This document shows positions 51,254-61,189 of a DNA stretch of 64,000 nt, one piece after another; the first letter of the stretch is position 1; every line of letters starts with the position of its first letter. The stretch is from Candidatus Bathyarchaeota archaeon (GTDB lineage: Archaea; Thermoproteota; Bathyarchaeia; Bathyarchaeales; DTEX01): assembly GCA_018396995.1 (NCBI GenBank), contig JAGTQB010000004.1, forward strand, positions 1 through 64,000. The letters run 5' to 3'. Below the pieces are notes generated by a model. That model did not search any database, had not been told where the DNA came from, and saw only the letters and a program-made list of their open reading frames with translations. A program made the translations under genes and the position numbers.

Positions 51254-54145
51254 CTACTCGATGTATATTGCTGGTTTTAGCGGCTTGGATTGCTGAGCCT
51301 TTCCTCTGGGATCATACTTGTTTGGGTCATCTTCCCGGTAGACCATTACAGTGGCGTTGAACTCCCTTTCAAAGAACTCTTTAGACTCACTTATTTCATA
51401 AAATTCATCTATTACACCAGCCTTTAGAAGCCTTTGTTTTCTCTCTATGGGAAGCGAATTAACCTCTTCTATTAATCGGCTTACAAGCGGAGCTAGAATC
51501 TTCGCCATACTTCTTAACTCCGCGTCTGTCATTAGCACCTTCATTACCTCCCTCATGTCAAGTCTTCTCGAAAGAGATTCCTCTAGCAACCTCATGTAAA
51601 CTCTCCATTTCCACGGGGCGGCAACATAGTAGTATATTTTCTTCGGTGATAAACGAGTCACCCTGAGAATATTCATTGTATCATCAAGTAGGCTTTTTAT
51701 GAAGAGCTCGATTTCTTCTGATCTAACATCCACTTTAGACTCATCATACTCCGGCCACTTAGCTACTGAGATGAAGCCTTTATTTCCAAGAATGCTCCAT
51801 AGCTCCTCACAAAGGAATGGTGTGAAAGGTGTTAGGAGTCTAACCCATATGCTGGCAACCTCCTTTAGGATCATTGAGTTTGGGCTTCCTCTCCGCCTTA
51901 GGTACCAGCGTATATCATTCCATATCTCATAAAGAGCTATTTCAGCAGCGGTTCTTGTTTTTAGGTTCTCTATTGCTTCGGTAACAGCTTTTATTCTCTC
52001 TTGTATTATTGATAGTAACCACCTATCAATACTCTTTACTTCATCCTCACCTGAAAGACCAGATATTTGCCCTATTAGGGCGTAAAGTGACCTTAATTTA
52101 GCGTCTATGCTTCTCGCATTCTCATCCCTCCAGTCCGGGTCATCCATATCCTCAGCGCCAAGAAGAAGCGTCATTCTGGTTACATCAGCTCCATAGCGGT
52201 TAATCGCCTCCTTAAGCGTTAGGAAGTTCCCTTTAGACTTAGACATCTTTTGCCCCTCAATCATTAACATCCCATTAACCCCTATCGCCCTCGGCCAAAG
52301 CTCCCTAGGAAATAACGCAACATGCTGGAATATAAAGAAGGAAAGGTGATTTGGCACGAGCTCCTTAGCCGAGACCCTTAAATCCACAGGATACCAATAA
52401 AGGAACTCATCCCTCATCTCTTTAAGGATATGTTCTTTAATCCCAGACCTTCTTGAAACCTCTCCTAGGTCACCTTTGCCTAAGAAGATGTAATCGAAGA
52501 CATCTTTGGTTAATTGTTCAGCGTGGATACCATATTGCCTGATATGCTTAGCAATCGTGTAAAACGCCATGTATATTGTTGAGTCACTTAGAGTTTCTAT
52601 TATCCACTCTGGATCCCACGGTAAGGGTGTTCCCAAGCCAGTCTTTCTTGCGCATGCCCAATCTCTAAGCCAGTCAATCTTATCATGAAAGTACATTCTA
52701 GCGCTCTCTGGGAACACTTTAGCTAAATCTATCGCCTCATGTGCTAGGCGCTTCCACTCTGGATCCGAGTACTTTAGGAACCATTGATCTGAAAGTATCT
52801 TCACTATGCATTTTGTTGTACATCGACATACGACCTTCTGGGGTAAATCGTACATCGTTGAAGCTATCCCCATCTTCTTAAAGTCCTCTATTATCTGAGC
52901 CTTAACATCCTTAACAACTTTGCCAGCATATTTTCCACATATTGGCTTTAAAACACCAGTATGAAACTCTTTTCGATATACTAACGATGTTGCCTCTTCG
53001 AGCTTAGGATCAAACTGATCCTTTATGCCCATCTGCTCAACAATCTCTATAGCCGGATACTCCCCAAAACCCTCAACACTGATCAACGAGATTGGCTTAA
53101 TATTTCTGACGACTTCTGGAGGTACTTTAAATTCTCTTAATAGATCTAGCTTATCCATTAGATCTTTTAAGGCGATCCAATCGGCTGGCGCGTGGGCTGG
53201 AACGCTGTAGACCACCCCAGTTGCCGAGTCTGGATCAACGAACCATCCTGGAAGTATGGGGAGCTCCCTACCGCTTATTGGTTCCTTAAAGTATTTTCCA
53301 ATGAGCTCCCTACCCTTAAACTCCCTTAAAACGTTAACCTTTCTAAGCTGCTCTGAGAGCTTTATGGCTGCACTTCTGCTTATGATCCACTTCTCACCAT
53401 TAACAAGCGCCTCAACATAATCTCCATCCGGATTTATGAACATATTTGTTACGCCGAAGATTGTTTCCGGTCTAAATGTCGCCGCTGGGAGAAAAGCGTC
53501 TCCAAAAATAAACTTTATTAAAACGTACTCTTCTGGGAAGACTCCTTCGCCAACAAGCCTATCATGATCCCCTGTCGGGCTTTGGCATGAGGGGCACCAT
53601 ACAACTGGGTGTGTTCCTTTAACAACATACCCCATATCTCTTAGAGTTATGTATTGCCACTCAATGAACTTGCTGTATGCTGGTTCATGGCTCGTTGTAT
53701 GAAATTCTCTGCGCCAGTCGACAGAGAAACCGATTCTTTTAACAACTTCCCTGCTCTCCTGAGTATAATAGTTGGCCATGTAAATTGGGTCAACAAACTT
53801 CTCAAGCTCCTCTTCTGGAACACTATCTATCTCTTTTAAAGCCCTTATTAGCTCCTTATCTCCGCTCTTAATTCTTAAGGATGCTCCGACTATTGGCTCT
53901 CCTGTCCAATGCCACGCCCATGGAAAAAGTACATTGTAGCCCCTCATCCTCATGAACCTAGCGTAGACGTCAACTCTGGTTGCAGTGAAGCCGTGGCCTA
54001 GATGTAGGGGGCCATTCATATATGGATATGGAAAAGTTACAAAGCATTTCTTGCGGTTCGGGTCTGGATCGGCTTCAAAGAGATGCGCTTCCTCCCATTT
54101 TCTGCGCCACTTCTCCTCAATTTCCCTCCAGATTATCTGCGTCAC
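51254..54145 (-). CDS. leuS: Leucyl-tRNA synthetase
   Basis: 963 residues, archaeal-type LeuRS. HIGH equivalent PLHLGHG at about residue 40, the CP1 editing domain in the middle with GTHPVVWCPSC and a second zinc-like Cys set (CRCTTKC), KMSKS as GQKMSKSKGN at about 650, and an anticodon and C-terminal domain. Its GTG start overlaps the alaS stop by 4 bp (GTGA). The two tRNA synthetases form one operon. Confidence 0.95.
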   Translation of the reverse strand: MTQIIWREIEEKWRRKWEEAHLFEADPDPNRKKCFVTFPYPYMNGPLHLGHGFTATRVDVYARFMRMRGYNVLFPWAWHWTGEPIVGASLRIKSGDKELIRALKEIDSVPEEELEKFVDPIYMANYYTQESREVVKRIGFSVDWRREFHTTSHEPAYSKFIEWQYITLRDMGYVVKGTHPVVWCPSCQSPTGDHDRLVGEGVFPEEYVLIKFIFGDAFLPAATFRPETIFGVTNMFINPDGDYVEALVNGEKWIISRSAAIKLSEQLRKVNVLREFKGRELIGKYFKEPISGRELPILPGWFVDPDSATGVVYSVPAHAPADWIALKDLMDKLDLLREFKVPPEVVRNIKPISLISVEGFGEYPAIEIVEQMGIKDQFDPKLEEATSLVYRKEFHTGVLKPICGKYAGKVVKDVKAQIIEDFKKMGIASTMYDLPQKVVCRCTTKCIVKILSDQWFLKYSDPEWKRLAHEAIDLAKVFPESARMYFHDKIDWLRDWACARKTGLGTPLPWDPEWIIETLSDSTIYMAFYTIAKHIRQYGIHAEQLTKDVFDYIFLGKGDLGEVSRRSGIKEHILKEMRDEFLYWYPVDLRVSAKELVPNHLSFFIFQHVALFPRELWPRAIGVNGMLMIEGQKMSKSKGNFLTLKEAINRYGADVTRMTLLLGAEDMDDPDWRDENARSIDAKLRSLYALIGQISGLSGEDEVKSIDRWLLSIIQERIKAVTEAIENLKTRTAAEIALYEIWNDIRWYLRRRGSPNSMILKEVASIWVRLLTPFTPFLCEELWSILGNKGFISVAKWPEYDESKVDVRSEEIELFIKSLLDDTMNILRVTRLSPKKIYYYVAAPWKWRVYMRLLEESLSRRLDMREVMKVLMTDAELRSMAKILAPLVSRLIEEVNSLPIERKQRLLKAGVIDEFYEISESKEFFEREFNATVMVYREDDPNKYDPRGKAQQSKPLKPAIYIE

Positions 54146-56940
54146 CTTCTATCACGCCCAACTATAACTCTATATATCATTGCTTCAGCTTCCTCTAAAG
54201 CTTTAGGTGCGTTTTTGGTTATAGGGCCGCCTGCTTGTGCAAATCCTGCCTTCCCGCTTCCACCGCCTCCCAGCTCCTCACCTATCCTTTTTGCTATCTC
54301 AGAGGCTTGTATACCGGCTTTAAGGGCCTTATCTCCAACCCTCACAACAGCTCTTGCTTCACCATCAACACATATCAAGATGACTATCGCGTTTGGATCA
54401 CTTTTAACGATTTCATTAGAGACTTCGATGAGCAGATTTACACTCGTCCCTTCACTACTGACTAATTGAGATATTATCTTTAGGCCGCCTAATTCTTTTG
54501 CTTCAGAAAGATATTTTTCAGCCATAATTTTAGCAATCTTTCCTATTAAGCGGTCCCTTTCGCGGCGCAGATCCCTCCACTCGCTGAGAACCTTCTCCAG
54601 AGCTATATCAATTCTATCGGCTTGGGCATTTATTAGCTCCGCCGTGCGGATAACCTTAGCCTCGATCTCCTGAATCCTCTTTATAGCTGGTAGTCCAGCG
54701 CTAAATATTATTCTTTCAACACCATCCTGTATCCTCTCTGTACGCAATACTTTAATTACGCCCACCTCTCCTGTAAACTTGCAGTGTGTTCCTCCGCAAG
54801 CTTCCACATCCCAGTCGCCGACTTTAACAACCCTTATCTCTCTACCAGGTACAACTCCCCCCTGATAGAGCCTAAAGCCATAAATGCGCTCAGCCTCCTC
54901 CCTAGGCATCCAGAAGATGCCCACGGGCATATTCCTCATAACAGCATCATTTGCTAGCTCCTCTATGTGATTAATTTCTTTCCTCGTCAGTCTTTTAGGG
55001 TGTGTTATGTCTAGCCTTGATTGATAAACATCCTTCTGCGCACCAGCCTGCCAAACATGTTCTCCCAGAACTCTCCTAGCAGCCCCCATTAGCAGGTGGG
55101 TAGCTGTGTGATGTCTCATTAAATTGATGCGCCTCTCCCAATCTAAGACCCCCTTGACCTCGCACCCCTCACTTGGAACAGGATCCTCAACAAAGTGAAC
55201 TATTATATTTCCACGGGTCCTCTTAACGTCGTAAACCTTGGTTCTACCGCCATCAAATTCTAAATAACCTCGATCTGAGGGTTGACCCCCACCCTCCGGG
55301 TAGAAGGCGGTTTTATCCAATATAACCATGTTTTTGTGAACTCTTAGAACTTTGGCTTTGAACTCCTTTATATAAGCGTCCTCGTAGTATAATGGCTTAG
55401 TCTCAGGCAATCCTTCAAGGTCTATACCTAAATCCTCTATTTCTTCAGCCATCTTGAAGACTGGTCTCTGCGAAGAAACATGTCTCTCCGCAACGTAGCT
55501 ATAGAAGCCTTCTGGAACATTGATTTGCAGCCCTTCTGAGGAAGCTACTTCCGCAATCATTTCAGGTGTCAGGCCATGAGAATCGTAGAGCTCAACAAGC
55601 TTATTTAGCGGGATCTCAGACCCACCCCTCGCTTTAACCTCTCGAACTAAACGTCTAACTACTTCACCCCCCCTCTCCAAAGTGCCTCTATATTTCTCGA
55701 TCTCGATCTGGAGTAGCTCTAGAATCTCGTCGCGCATATCTCTTAGATGTGGAAAGTCTTTAGACCAGTATGATATCTGCATGTCAATTATGTCCAGCAT
55801 TAAATTCTCAATTTTAAGGTTTCTCAGAAGCCTGTATGTTCTCCTAATGAGTAGTCTCGCTAAGTAGCCCTCCTCCACATTTGATGGCACAACACCTTCA
55901 GCTAATATGAAAACCAGACATTTTGTATGGTCTATAATAGCAAATGCATCAACTATTGGGTTCACTATTCTCTGTAGCCCATCGACATCCACATTTAATT
56001 TAGAGGCTATTCGCCTCCAGTTCTCAGCCCTACTAACGGTCTTCGACACACTTATAAGGCCGGATAACCTAGCAAAATCTGCTAAGAGTTTATAGTCTAC
56101 ACTCTTTAAGCCAGCCATTTCCATTACCTTACTTAGTAATTCGCCATACACCGCATGGAAGCAGCTCACGGCCCCTTGAGATAACCACGTGAAACGTTCA
56201 ATCCCATAACCAGTATCAACGGTTCTTATTGGTAGCTCAATGAACTCTTCCCCTATAACTTTATACTTCATGAAGACTAGTGTTGCAACCTCTAAGCCGC
56301 ATATTATACTCTCAACATCAGGGCCAGCGTTTCCACCGCCGGACCAGACTCCCTCCTTATAGACTATTAGCTCTGGTTTAACCCCCAGCTCCCTAGTTAC
56401 GAATTCATGATGATATCTAACGGTCTCATCCTTCCAGTAGACTTCTTTATCTGGGTAGTTAAAAGCATGGTGCCCTCCCATCTCAAATATGGTTAGGTGT
56501 CTGCCAAAGGTCGGGCCGACGTTCTCTAAATCCTGGAATCTGATACATGGTTGGCTTATAACTAGGGGGTTTGCTGGCGGTGGGATAATTCCTTCAGTGA
56601 CGTATGGTTGAAAATCTATTATGCTAGCATTAGTGAAGTATAAGTCGTCTCTCCACCTCGCGACCACCGGATACGGTTTAATACGCTCATGACCTTTCTT
56701 CTCAAAGAAAGAGAGGAAGGCTTCCCTCATCTCTCCTAGAGAATAAGGCCTCTTTACCGGAGAATTGCCAATGAACTCATATTCGGCACAACCATAAATG
56801 TTGGATTCGCCACAGAGCACTTGATCTGGGTTTAACGTCCAGAAGAATTCGCCGCATCGTGGACATTTCTTCCTAACATACTCATTCTCAAGGAAGAAAG
56901 GTAGCTTATATTCGTCCTCACTAAAATGTGTTTGGCGCAC
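54142..56940 (-). CDS. alaS: Alanyl-tRNA synthetase
   Basis: 932 residues. An N-terminal zinc-like module with CPRCGEFFW and CGESNIYGC, absent from bacterial AlaRS, marks the archaeal type. Then come the class II core (KGHERIKPYPVVARWRDDLYFTNASI), editing domain with RHHTATHLL (HxxxH) and CGGTHC, and a C-terminal C-Ala-like domain rich in Gly (ELGGGGSGKAGFAQAGG). The start is GTG 56940 with GGGAGG upstream. It leads the alaS-leuS operon. Confidence 0.95.
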   Translation of the reverse strand: MRQTHFSEDEYKLPFFLENEYVRKKCPRCGEFFWTLNPDQVLCGESNIYGCAEYEFIGNSPVKRPYSLGEMREAFLSFFEKKGHERIKPYPVVARWRDDLYFTNASIIDFQPYVTEGIIPPPANPLVISQPCIRFQDLENVGPTFGRHLTIFEMGGHHAFNYPDKEVYWKDETVRYHHEFVTRELGVKPELIVYKEGVWSGGGNAGPDVESIICGLEVATLVFMKYKVIGEEFIELPIRTVDTGYGIERFTWLSQGAVSCFHAVYGELLSKVMEMAGLKSVDYKLLADFARLSGLISVSKTVSRAENWRRIASKLNVDVDGLQRIVNPIVDAFAIIDHTKCLVFILAEGVVPSNVEEGYLARLLIRRTYRLLRNLKIENLMLDIIDMQISYWSKDFPHLRDMRDEILELLQIEIEKYRGTLERGGEVVRRLVREVKARGGSEIPLNKLVELYDSHGLTPEMIAEVASSEGLQINVPEGFYSYVAERHVSSQRPVFKMAEEIEDLGIDLEGLPETKPLYYEDAYIKEFKAKVLRVHKNMVILDKTAFYPEGGGQPSDRGYLEFDGGRTKVYDVKRTRGNIIVHFVEDPVPSEGCEVKGVLDWERRINLMRHHTATHLLMGAARRVLGEHVWQAGAQKDVYQSRLDITHPKRLTRKEINHIEELANDAVMRNMPVGIFWMPREEAERIYGFRLYQGGVVPGREIRVVKVGDWDVEACGGTHCKFTGEVGVIKVLRTERIQDGVERIIFSAGLPAIKRIQEIEAKVIRTAELINAQADRIDIALEKVLSEWRDLRRERDRLIGKIAKIMAEKYLSEAKELGGLKIISQLVSSEGTSVNLLIEVSNEIVKSDPNAIVILICVDGEARAVVRVGDKALKAGIQASEIAKRIGEELGGGGSGKAGFAQAGGPITKNAPKALEEAEAMIYRVIVGRDRR

Positions 56941-57089
56941 CTCTCGACCTCCCGATTTAATTTTGGGTATTAACGGTTATAGGAGGAGCGTATTCATCTC
57001 AGCCAGAAATATGAGCAACATTGATAAAAGTACTTTAAGTTTAAGGGGTAAAGGGGGATGTGTCATGGATTTTGTTGCGCCATCTTTAG

Positions 57090-57422
57090 CTATCCGAAGA
57101 GAGCTGCTAATCCCTCTAAGGCTTCCTCCTCTTTCTTCTCCTCCTCTTCCTTCTTTCTCTCTTCCTCTTTTTTCGCCTTCTCTTCCATAGCTGCCGCGGG
57201 CTGGGCAGCTGGAGCTGCTGCCGGCGGAGCCATCATAGGCATGAAGGTTGGCGCGGACTTTATGGCCTCATCAATATTTATCTCTGAAAGAGCTGCTACT
57301 AGAGCCTTAACTTTTATCGGGTCAACATTGACCCCAGCGGCATGAAGAACCCTTGTCAGGTTTTCCTCATCTATGGGCTTACCAGCCCTATGGAGGAGCA
57401 TTGCAGCATAAATATACTCCAT
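57090..57422 (-). CDS. rpl12: 50S ribosomal protein P1 (L12)
   Basis: 110 residues. Helical N-terminal dimerisation domain ([31 protein letters not shown]), an Ala/Pro hinge, a Lys/Glu-rich linker and the conserved end LEGLAALFG that binds the translation GTPases. This is the archaeal P1/aL12 stalk protein; it is usually next to L10 and L1, which are not seen here. The gene follows a short leader and is monocistronic. Confidence 0.95.
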   Translation of the reverse strand: MEYIYAAMLLHRAGKPIDEENLTRVLHAAGVNVDPIKVKALVAALSEINIDEAIKSAPTFMPMMAPPAAAPAAQPAAAMEEKAKKEEERKKEEEEKKEEEALEGLAALFG

Positions 57423-57597
57423 CCCTACACACCTATATTCCGTCTTTTAAAGATTATGAAACTACTACTTAAAGTGAGTTTCCCCTTAATAAACATTTAT
57501 CTGGAGAAACGTTATCAGATCGTCGTGAGATCCTCATTCCACTAAGGTCAGTCTGGGACGGCTTCCTCATCTAAGATAAGAGGCGCATAGAAAGTAT

Positions 57598-59703
57598 TTA
57601 ACTGTAACTATTTGTGAAGGGGGATTTTGGAGAATCACATTTCGGTCGGAGCGCCAATTTAACTATCTCCGATATATCCATTATAGTTATGCTGCCCTCT
57701 AAACTCTCAGCCTTAACAGCTTCTTCCAACATGATGAGACAGAGGGGGCAGGCTGTGGCCAATATCTCTACACCAGCATCATAAGCCTCCTTAACCCTTA
57801 CCCTATTTGGGTTATGTTCGCTTTCAAGGAGCAAGCCGCAACCAAAGCCGACATAAGAGTTTCCACTACCGCCTCCGCAACATAAGGAGTTTTCTCTGTT
57901 CCGCCCCAGCTCAATTAAATGGACACCTGGGATAGATCTCAGGATATTTCTTGGAGCATCATATTCACCATTCCACCTACCTAAGAAGCATGAATCATGA
58001 TATGCCACGACCTTATTGAGTGGAACTCCCTCATCCAACCTTAACCGACCATCTTTAATTAGAAGCCAAAGGAGCTGAGTATAATGCTTTACATTAAATT
58101 TCCCGCCGAAGTCACCGTAAAAGTTCTTCATAACATTGTAAGAGTGAGGTGATAAGGTCACTATATCCCTAACTCCAAAGGTATTAAATGTTTCCAAGTT
58201 GCGCCTCACCATCTCCTCAAAGAGACCCATCTCGCCAATCTCATATGCCTCGCTCCCGGAACAGTTCTCATTTTCACCTAAGATACCATATGAAACGCCA
58301 GCCAAGAGTAAGACCTCAGCTAGGCTTCTAGCAGCTTTCTGCGCCCTCGGGTGGAATGAGCCCATATCCCCAACATAATAAAGAATATTTGTTCCCTCCC
58401 TAAACCGTGGAATCATGTCTTCAGCCCATTCAGACCTTTTAGTACGGGGTAGACCGAATGGATTCCCATGTTTATAGATATTCTCCAGCATATCTCTTAT
58501 TTTCGGCGGCACCACACCCTTCTCAATACTCCTAGACCTAAGTTTCCTAGAGATCTCGGCGCTATCCACTTTAACTGGACATAGCTCCTTACATGCACTA
58601 CAGAGGAGACAGAACCATGAGATTAATTCAGCAGCTTCAATCCCCTCTACTATCGCCGTCCAACCAATCCCCATTGGACCGCCATAAACTCTCCCGCCCC
58701 ATATATTCCCACATATACCCCAGATTGGACAAGAAACTTGGCAGCGCCCGCACTTAAGGCAGCGCAATTGCACCATTAAATCACGGTCCTTTAAAGCCCT
58801 GATTCTCCCTCCATCATAAAGTATTACATGAATCTCCTTAGCGCCATGCACGCCATACACTTTGTAATACTCTATGTCGGCTGTGCTACTTATCCCCGAG
58901 ACGACGTCTATGTATGTGGGCGGGTAAAGTCCAGCATAACCCGCCTGAACCATGACCTGCAACATTGCGTCTGTGAAAGTTGGCACGATTTTCTCTACGC
59001 CTGCGATCACTATATGGATAGGCGGCGACATAATCACTTTGCTTATGTTCCCCTCATTATGTACGAGAAAAATAGATCCTGTATCAGCAGCTATAGCATT
59101 TGCACCGCTGATCCCAACGTCAGCCTTAATAAACTTCTCTTTTAAGAAGTCCCTGATACATGAGACTATCTCCTCATGTGTTGCGCCTCTAACATTTAAT
59201 CCAACAGACCTTAATAGGTCAGCCACCCGCTCCCTGCTTAGATGGAGAGCTGGAACTATTACGTGCATTGGTTTCCCCCTCGATATCTGTATAAGAAATT
59301 CACCTATGTCAGTCTCGTAGACTTCATGCCCCTTTTCAACGAGGTACTCACGCAGCATTATTTCTTCAGTCACCATCGACTTAGCCTTAACAATAACCTT
59401 CTTTCCAGAACCAATAATCTTATCCACAATTTCCAACGCAAAATCTCGATCCTTTGCGAAGTACGCATATGCGCCAGTGGCATTTATGCTCTTAATAGCC
59501 TTATCAATATAGTACTCAATATTTTCCAAGGTTTTTTCTCTAATGGATTTAATATGCTCGGCTGTTTTAATTAGCACAGGATTATTTTTAAGGACATTGT
59601 TTATAGAGTGAAAAAAATTGTCTATAGATCTTTTAAGACTGAGCTGAAGCATTTCGTCCTTTTGTGCCTTAATTATCTCAGTAGCAAGTTTCTCTATACT
59701 CAT
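57598..59703 (-). CDS. LUD - dicluster ferredoxin - CCG fusion oxidoreductase subunit
   Basis: 701 residues. Residues 1-300 are a LUD (LutC/LldF-type) domain. Two [4Fe-4S] motifs follow: CLKCGRCQVSCP (about 315) and CLLCSACKELCP (about 365). The C-terminal 280 residues are a heterodisulfide-reductase-like region; the second CCG box is complete (HDSCFLG, CCGGG, ACPLC) but the first is altered (NCSG, and SPHS instead of CPHC). This joins LutB and LutA functions in one chain. In bacteria these oxidise lactate. The start is ATG 59703 with GGTG upstream. It follows the Ldh2-type gene by 28 bp. Confidence 0.83.
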   Translation of the reverse strand: MSIEKLATEIIKAQKDEMLQLSLKRSIDNFFHSINNVLKNNPVLIKTAEHIKSIREKTLENIEYYIDKAIKSINATGAYAYFAKDRDFALEIVDKIIGSGKKVIVKAKSMVTEEIMLREYLVEKGHEVYETDIGEFLIQISRGKPMHVIVPALHLSRERVADLLRSVGLNVRGATHEEIVSCIRDFLKEKFIKADVGISGANAIAADTGSIFLVHNEGNISKVIMSPPIHIVIAGVEKIVPTFTDAMLQVMVQAGYAGLYPPTYIDVVSGISSTADIEYYKVYGVHGAKEIHVILYDGGRIRALKDRDLMVQLRCLKCGRCQVSCPIWGICGNIWGGRVYGGPMGIGWTAIVEGIEAAELISWFCLLCSACKELCPVKVDSAEISRKLRSRSIEKGVVPPKIRDMLENIYKHGNPFGLPRTKRSEWAEDMIPRFREGTNILYYVGDMGSFHPRAQKAARSLAEVLLLAGVSYGILGENENCSGSEAYEIGEMGLFEEMVRRNLETFNTFGVRDIVTLSPHSYNVMKNFYGDFGGKFNVKHYTQLLWLLIKDGRLRLDEGVPLNKVVAYHDSCFLGRWNGEYDAPRNILRSIPGVHLIELGRNRENSLCCGGGSGNSYVGFGCGLLLESEHNPNRVRVKEAYDAGVEILATACPLCLIMLEEAVKAESLEGSITIMDISEIVKLALRPKCDSPKSPFTNSYS

Positions 59704-59731
59704 AGGGGCACCATCAGACCTCATGGTATAG

Positions 59732-60853
59732 TTACGCCGTTTCCTTGAGTATCTTAACTTTAAATTCCACTCCGAGTTTCTCTCCCTCTTCCCTTATTTC
59801 CTTAAGGATGTTCTTATGAATTGGCACTCCTATCTTTTTTCTTGTCTCCATTGTTAGCCAAGCCTTCTCCCCAGGTATCCATACTTCAGTGTTCTCAGAT
59901 ATTTTCCTTAAACCCTTTATATATTCCTTATATTTCTCAATCCTATCTAAAAAAGAGCTTAATGACAATATTTTATCTACGTCTATAGCAATCATAAAAT
60001 GGCCGACGTTGGCCTTCTCCTTATCTGTTGTATGCTTAACATACATGCCGTAGTTAGCGCCTGTTAAAACCCCACAAAGCACATCTATTATAAGGGCTAA
60101 GCCAGCTCCCTTATGTCCACCGAACTCCTCGCCAAACCCGCCTAGCGGCAACAATGACCCCCTTCTGGATAAGACCTCCCTAGGATCCTCAAGAAGTTTA
60201 CCCTCGGGAGAGAGAGCCCAGCCTAGCGGTATTTTCTTGCCTTCTTTCGCATAAAGTTCTATTTTCCCTATTGGAACAACACTTGTAGCTGCGTCGAAAA
60301 GCACCGGAGGCGGCTCCTTTGTCGGGAAGCCAACGGCTATTGGGTTTGTGCCTATATTTCTGCCCACCGTATGCGTGTATGACACTAAAGCCTCAGAGTT
60401 CGTCATCACGATGCCGATCATGCCCATCTTAGTGGCTTGTAGGGCGTAGTAGCCAGCTATGCCGAAGTGGTGACTATTCTTAACACCAACAGCAGAGACA
60501 CCAATACTTTTGGCCTTTTCAATAGCTATCTCCATAGCCTTGTATGCGACCACCTGCCCCAGGCCAGATCCACCATCAATAAGCGCTGTAGAAGCTGTTT
60601 CCTTAACAATACTTATTTCAGCTCTAGGATTCACTGAGCCAACCTGGATGCCAACAGTATATCTTCTAAGCCTTTGGACACCATGGCTCTCAATACCCAT
60701 AAGGTCCGCAGCTACAAGGACATTTGCAACAATCTCGGCATGTTCCCTGGGAACATTGAGGGAGGAGAGAACCTCAGCAACATAATCTCTCAAGGATACC
60801 CACTCAACCCTAACAAATTCCTCAGGCGGAACTGGAGACGTCTTCTCATACAT
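59732..60853 (-). CDS. Ldh2/MDH2-family 2-hydroxyacid dehydrogenase (ComC-like)
   Basis: 373 residues of the type 2 malate/L-lactate/sulfolactate dehydrogenase family, which oxidises (S)- or (R)-2-hydroxyacids with NAD(P). Landmarks: AADLMGIESHGVQRL, GSGLGQVVAYKAMEIAIEKAK, KNSHHFGIAGYYA, NIGTNPIAVGFPT and GFGEEFGGHKGAGLALIIDVL. Its partner is the LUD/CCG gene 28 bp downstream, an arrangement suggesting oxidation of a hydroxyacid (lactate-like) with electrons passing through Fe-S clusters. The TATA-like AATATAAA at 60903-60910 (minus strand TTTATATT) serves it. Confidence 0.88.
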   Translation of the reverse strand: MYEKTSPVPPEEFVRVEWVSLRDYVAEVLSSLNVPREHAEIVANVLVAADLMGIESHGVQRLRRYTVGIQVGSVNPRAEISIVKETASTALIDGGSGLGQVVAYKAMEIAIEKAKSIGVSAVGVKNSHHFGIAGYYALQATKMGMIGIVMTNSEALVSYTHTVGRNIGTNPIAVGFPTKEPPPVLFDAATSVVPIGKIELYAKEGKKIPLGWALSPEGKLLEDPREVLSRRGSLLPLGGFGEEFGGHKGAGLALIIDVLCGVLTGANYGMYVKHTTDKEKANVGHFMIAIDVDKILSLSSFLDRIEKYKEYIKGLRKISENTEVWIPGEKAWLTMETRKKIGVPIHKNILKEIREEGEKLGVEFKVKILKETA

Positions 60854-61115
60854 CCTCAGCGCCTCTCCTAAGCACTAAAATGTCGTGATAACCTTATTGC
60901 GGAATATAAACTTTTTGTTTTTTCGTATAATTGTTACGAAAATCGTATCTAAACCTAAGAACAAATGCCTTCTTTTAAGTCTATACATATCATTTGTTAA
61001 GGTAAACCTGAAATATATCCCGTTTGTCAACGTTTTCTTCAGCCATCAAGCTAAACATTTAACGTAGGGTAGCTAAAAGGGATTATGATCTTCTTAAACA
61101 TTAGTTGTATAACCA
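60854..61115. promoter_or_regulatory. Divergent promoter region between the Ldh2-type gene and trpE
   Basis: About 260 bp with no gene I can support. The end next to the Ldh2-type gene holds its TATA (TTTATATT on the minus strand, 60903-60910). The rest is AT-rich. A 60-codon frame at 60885-61067 has no ribosome site and no family resemblance. Confidence 0.55.
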
Positions 61116-61140
61116 TTTTTGTACAAAAAAGGTTTAAATA
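61116..61140 (+). promoter_or_regulatory. trpE promoter with TGTACA palindrome (candidate TRP box)
   Basis: TTTTTGTACAAAAA (61116-61129) is a perfect 14-bp palindrome containing TGTACA (61120-61125), directly before GGTTTAAATA, a BRE/TATA-like element (61131-61140). The Methanothermobacter regulator TrpY represses its trp genes through TGTACA boxes in the same position, so a similar Trp-responsive control is plausible here. A related TGTATA lies at 61106-61111. No trpY gene is visible in the window. Confidence 0.6.
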
Positions 61141-61189
61141 GTACATTTTAATACATTTTTGTTCTGTTATGCATATAGGTGAACATAAT

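Noticed and set aside
60885..61067. 60-codon plus-strand frame in the trp upstream gap
   Set aside because: No ribosome site, no recognisable sequence, very AT-rich; it lies in promoter DNA.
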